The translations under genes were made by a program, and so were the position numbers. 7,444 bases of DNA from Stercoripulliclostridium_A sp963642145 (lineage in GTDB: Bacteria > Bacillota > Clostridia > Christensenellales > DTU072). The stretch spans positions 1 through 7,444 of the forward strand of contig CAVIFU010000063.1 of NCBI GenBank assembly GCA_963642145.1, written 5' to 3'. Numbering within the stretch: position 1 is the first letter of the stretch; every line of letters starts with the position of its first letter. Of the stretch, positions 5,689 through 7,444 are shown in pieces. A model generated the notes under the pieces. The model worked only from the letters and a program-made list of their open reading frames with translations. It searched no databases and was not told the origin of the DNA.

Positions 5689-7104
5689 CTATCTTGCCGG
5701 ATATTTGCCGGAATAGGGCGAGCGCGAGCCGGCTTTGGCGATCTTTCCGCGAGTCTTCTGTTCCGCATGGGGGTCTCCGGGTTGACCGGCTTTGGTGGGC
5801 TTGGAGTGACCGGCGTAAGTATGCGGTTTGTTGCCCTTAGGTACGTAAGCGACGGTCTTGGCGGGACGATTACGGAAGAAGAACGGCAGGAGTATAGTGA
5901 TAAACGGCAGGAGCAATAACAATGCAAACATCATATTGAATATAATATTGATGCCTTCCGTTGCTTCAAAAGCCGTAAAGCTTGTGGTAAAGTAGTTTGA
6001 AAGTGCCGTGGAAACGGACGCACTGCTCAGCTCCGTAATATCGAGGAATGCCGGACACAGCATGGTCAACACGCCGAATATGACTATGAGCAACGGTACT
6101 GCGTGCACCCTGCGGGAAGTGTAACTGAACATTCTGCCGATGTTGATGAGAATTTCCAAAACGCAGCAGATAATCGTTGCGCACAGGAACACTATCGTGC
6201 CATAGGTTGCGATATGTTTGACGATTTTTACGCCGTCATACTTGCCGTCCTCGCCTTTTTCTATTTTGATATCGTCGGCGCGGTCGCGCATATATCTGAC
6301 GTAATACCAGCTCGTGCCCTGCATTTCGTCAAGATTTTCTATAATATCAACGCGTTGTTCGCTGAACATGGGAGTGCGGAAGAGCGCCTTGATTACGTCG
6401 AACACGGTAATGTCTATGGCTGTCATGCCGAGGTCTTTGCACAACCAAACCCTTTCCGGCTCGGTATAGTCCTCGGTGTGGTACTTTTCGCCTTGCGCCG
6501 GCGCGTTCTCCGGAGAAATGTAAACGCCTTTGGGCCAATTGCCGTTATTCAAAACTTCGAAGTCGAGTTCGTTTTGGTCAAGCTTGATATAGGCTATGGA
6601 AGAAACGGACATGCGTGTATCACCGCTGTTGAGCTTAATTTCTATATTCTCCAAGGTCGATGCGGAAATAAACGCCGAACACATCAGCACCGCAAGGAAC
6701 GCCACTATCAGCACAATGGCAATGAGCGGACACACCGCGCCGAAATAACGAGTCTTGGAAAAGTAGGAATCGAAGTCAAAATCGACGTCGGCATAGGCGT
6801 CGGCGTACTTGCCGAGTTTCTTTTCTCTCTTATTGCGCTCTGCCGTATTGTACATGCTTTGCGTTTTGAGCTCTTGGGCAAGAATATTCGGGTCATAATC
6901 GCTACGCTCTACCTTGTCTAAGAGTTCCTTATACTGTTTGCGTCTGGCTTTGAGCCTCGCGCGAGCATACGGCGAATCACAATCCCTGATATCGTATTTG
7001 AGCTCGGCGATTTTGCGTTTAAGCAAGTCTATCAACACTGCCTCGTCGTGCTCTGTCCAACTGGCGGTAAACATTTTTGCGTTGGTTAATGGTGCTTGTG
7101 CCAT
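5689..7104 (-). CDS. Uncharacterised four-TM membrane protein with coiled-coil N-terminus and basic C-terminal tail
   Basis: I do not recognise a family for this 471-residue protein. Residues 20-66 are charged and helical (KRKIAELKYDIRD, RARLKARRKQYKELLDKVE) and probably form a coiled coil. An acidic-aromatic stretch (YADAYADVDFDFDSYF, 100-115) leads to TM1 at about 122-147. A soluble loop (about 148-298) follows with WPKGVYISPENAP, so it is likely outside if the N-terminus is inside. TM2 is at about 299-323, TM3 at 335-355 and TM4 at 387-411. The last 60 residues are strongly basic and rich in Pro, Gly, Lys and Arg, ending KYPAR. The start at 7104 has AGGAG (7115-7111) 6 nt upstream. It is the first gene of the operon, before cysE and cysS. 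A transporter, sensor or envelope role is possible, but no catalytic motif is visible. Confidence 0.85.
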   Translation of the reverse strand: MAQAPLTNAKMFTASWTEHDEAVLIDLLKRKIAELKYDIRDCDSPYARARLKARRKQYKELLDKVERSDYDPNILAQELKTQSMYNTAERNKREKKLGKYADAYADVDFDFDSYFSKTRYFGAVCPLIAIVLIVAFLAVLMCSAFISASTLENIEIKLNSGDTRMSVSSIAYIKLDQNELDFEVLNNGNWPKGVYISPENAPAQGEKYHTEDYTEPERVWLCKDLGMTAIDITVFDVIKALFRTPMFSEQRVDIIENLDEMQGTSWYYVRYMRDRADDIKIEKGEDGKYDGVKIVKHIATYGTIVFLCATIICCVLEILINIGRMFSYTSRRVHAVPLLIVIFGVLTMLCPAFLDITELSSASVSTALSNYFTTSFTAFEATEGINIIFNMMFALLLLLPFITILLPFFFRNRPAKTVAYVPKGNKPHTYAGHSKPTKAGQPGDPHAEQKTRGKIAKAGSRSPYSGKYPAR

Positions 7105-7110
7105 GTCAAT

Positions 7111-7115
7111 CTCCT
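7111..7115 (-). promoter_or_regulatory. Ribosome binding site of the first operon gene
   Basis: AGGAG on the - strand lies 6 nt before the ATG at 7104-7102. It is the best Shine-Dalgarno sequence in the operon and fixes the start of the membrane-protein gene. Confidence 0.8.
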
Positions 7116-7118
7116 ATC

Positions 7119-7153
7119 TGCGTGCGCACGTAAACGCGCGTACGCGCATACAC
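7119..7153. promoter_or_regulatory. CG-rich alternating purine/pyrimidine leader with palindromes
   Basis: Bases strictly alternate pyrimidine/purine at 7119-7132 and again at 7134-7153. The stretch holds two perfect palindromes: CGTGCGCACG (7121-7130) and GCGCGTACGCGC (7136-7147). It lies between the predicted -10 box and the ribosome binding site, so it would be transcribed as the 5' leader. It could form RNA hairpins, adopt Z-form DNA, or bind a dimeric regulator. Confidence 0.5.
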
Positions 7154-7161
7154 TTACTAAC

Positions 7162-7190
7162 AGTATACTATATTAAATCATTTATTTCAA
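7162..7190 (-). promoter_or_regulatory. Sigma-A type promoter of the membrane protein-cysE-cysS operon
   Basis: On the - strand, TTGAAA (7190-7185) is followed after exactly 17 nt by TATACT (7167-7162). The predicted start is near 7155, giving a leader of about 50 nt before the ATG at 7104. No T-box-sized leader fits in this space. Confidence 0.7.
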
Positions 7191-7200
7191 TACTTAAAAC

Positions 7201-7234
7201 GAAATTCCCTATTTTGTTCTATCAAGAGAATTTC
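7201..7234 (-). terminator. Candidate terminator for the right-edge gene
   Basis: On the - strand, GAAATTCTC (7234-7226) pairs with GGGAATTTC (7209-7201), 9 bp with one G-U, around a 16-nt loop, followed by GTTTT. The stem is AT-rich, so it may be weak. It lies about 90 nt past the stop at 7323 and just upstream of the operon promoter. Confidence 0.4.
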
Positions 7235-7240
7235 CAAAGC

Positions 7241-7269
7241 AAATCCCCACCTAAGCAAAACCGGGATTT
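7241..7269. other. Inverted repeat downstream of the right-edge gene
   Basis: AAATCCC (7241-7247) and GGGATTT (7263-7269) are exact inverted repeats with a 15-nt loop. No T-run follows on either side. It may stabilise the 3' end of the transcript, together with the neighbouring 7201-7234 hairpin. Confidence 0.35.
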
Positions 7270-7322
7270 AATATGAGAATTCACGCTATCGCGTTCCCAT
7301 GGCGGAGTAAAACTTGATACGG

Positions 7323-7444
7323 CTATTCCTCGTTTGGGTTGATGGGCTCCGTATCGGTTGTAGTTTCCGAATCTATTGTGTCTTCCGAGTCTGTTTCGTA
7401 ACCCGGGATGTCTTCGCTTAGATAGTGAGTGCGTTTAATGGCTT
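7323..7444 (-). CDS. C-terminal end of a protein with an acidic Ser/Thr-rich tail (partial)
   Basis: This frame is open from the right edge to a TAG at 7325-7323, giving the last 39 or so residues of a protein. They read AIKRTHYLSEDIPGYETDSE and then a run rich in Asp, Glu, Ser and Thr ending PINPNEE. Such a low-complexity acidic tail suggests a disordered C-terminus. It could belong to a surface or scaffold protein, but too little is visible to name a function. The gene lies in the same orientation as the cysteine operon. It is separated from that operon's promoter by about 130 nt that contain two inverted repeats, so it is probably a separate transcript. Confidence 0.65.
   Translation of the reverse strand, partial: AIKRTHYLSEDIPGYETDSEDTIDSETTTDTEPINPNEE

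Noticed and set aside
6103..6921. Long open frame on the + strand opposite the membrane-protein gene
   Set aside because: The - strand frame has a good ribosome binding site, promoter and TM pattern; the + frame has none of these.

Overview
The window looks like chromosomal DNA from an uncultured, probably gut-associated Clostridia-type Firmicute. The grounds are a surface protein with a SipW-dependent-type signal peptide, the Firmicutes-style cysE-cysS pair with the GIEIHPGA form of serine acetyltransferase, a DUF6320-like zinc-ribbon membrane protein, intrinsic terminators, AGGAG-type ribosome binding sites and a tRNA gene with encoded CCA. This placement is inferred from protein motifs, not from a database search.

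Left part (1-2170, + strand): one large secreted beta-helix protein that enters from the left edge and stops at 1979. Two strong terminator hairpins follow it. The protein appears to end inside its last repeat domain, so it may be truncated.

Middle (2170-2890): a small helix-turn-helix ORF on the - strand, a structured non-coding stretch, and tRNA-Ser(UGA) on the - strand with its own promoter. The terminator of the tRNA gene is part of a long, nearly perfect palindrome. One arm of that palindrome is the tRNA's own 3' end including CCA, which makes it the most unusual structure in the window.

Right part (2890-7200, - strand): a compact four-gene unit read from a promoter near 7190. It encodes an unrecognised four-TM membrane protein with a long basic tail, serine O-acetyltransferase (cysE), cysteinyl-tRNA synthetase (cysS) and a DUF6320-like zinc-ribbon membrane protein. 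The last three are nearly contiguous (1-nt gap, then 1-nt overlap). The enzymes supply O-acetylserine for cysteine synthesis and charge tRNA-Cys with cysteine. I saw no T-box leader. The leader of the unit is instead a run of alternating CG-rich purine/pyrimidine sequence.

Right edge (7323-7444, - strand): the acidic C-terminal tail of another protein, followed by hairpins that may end its transcript. I see no CRISPR array, insertion sequence, phage genes or clear defence system. The most interesting points are the tRNA-Ser palindrome and its flank, the shortened surface protein, the CG-alternating leader and the unknown membrane protein tied to cysteine genes.
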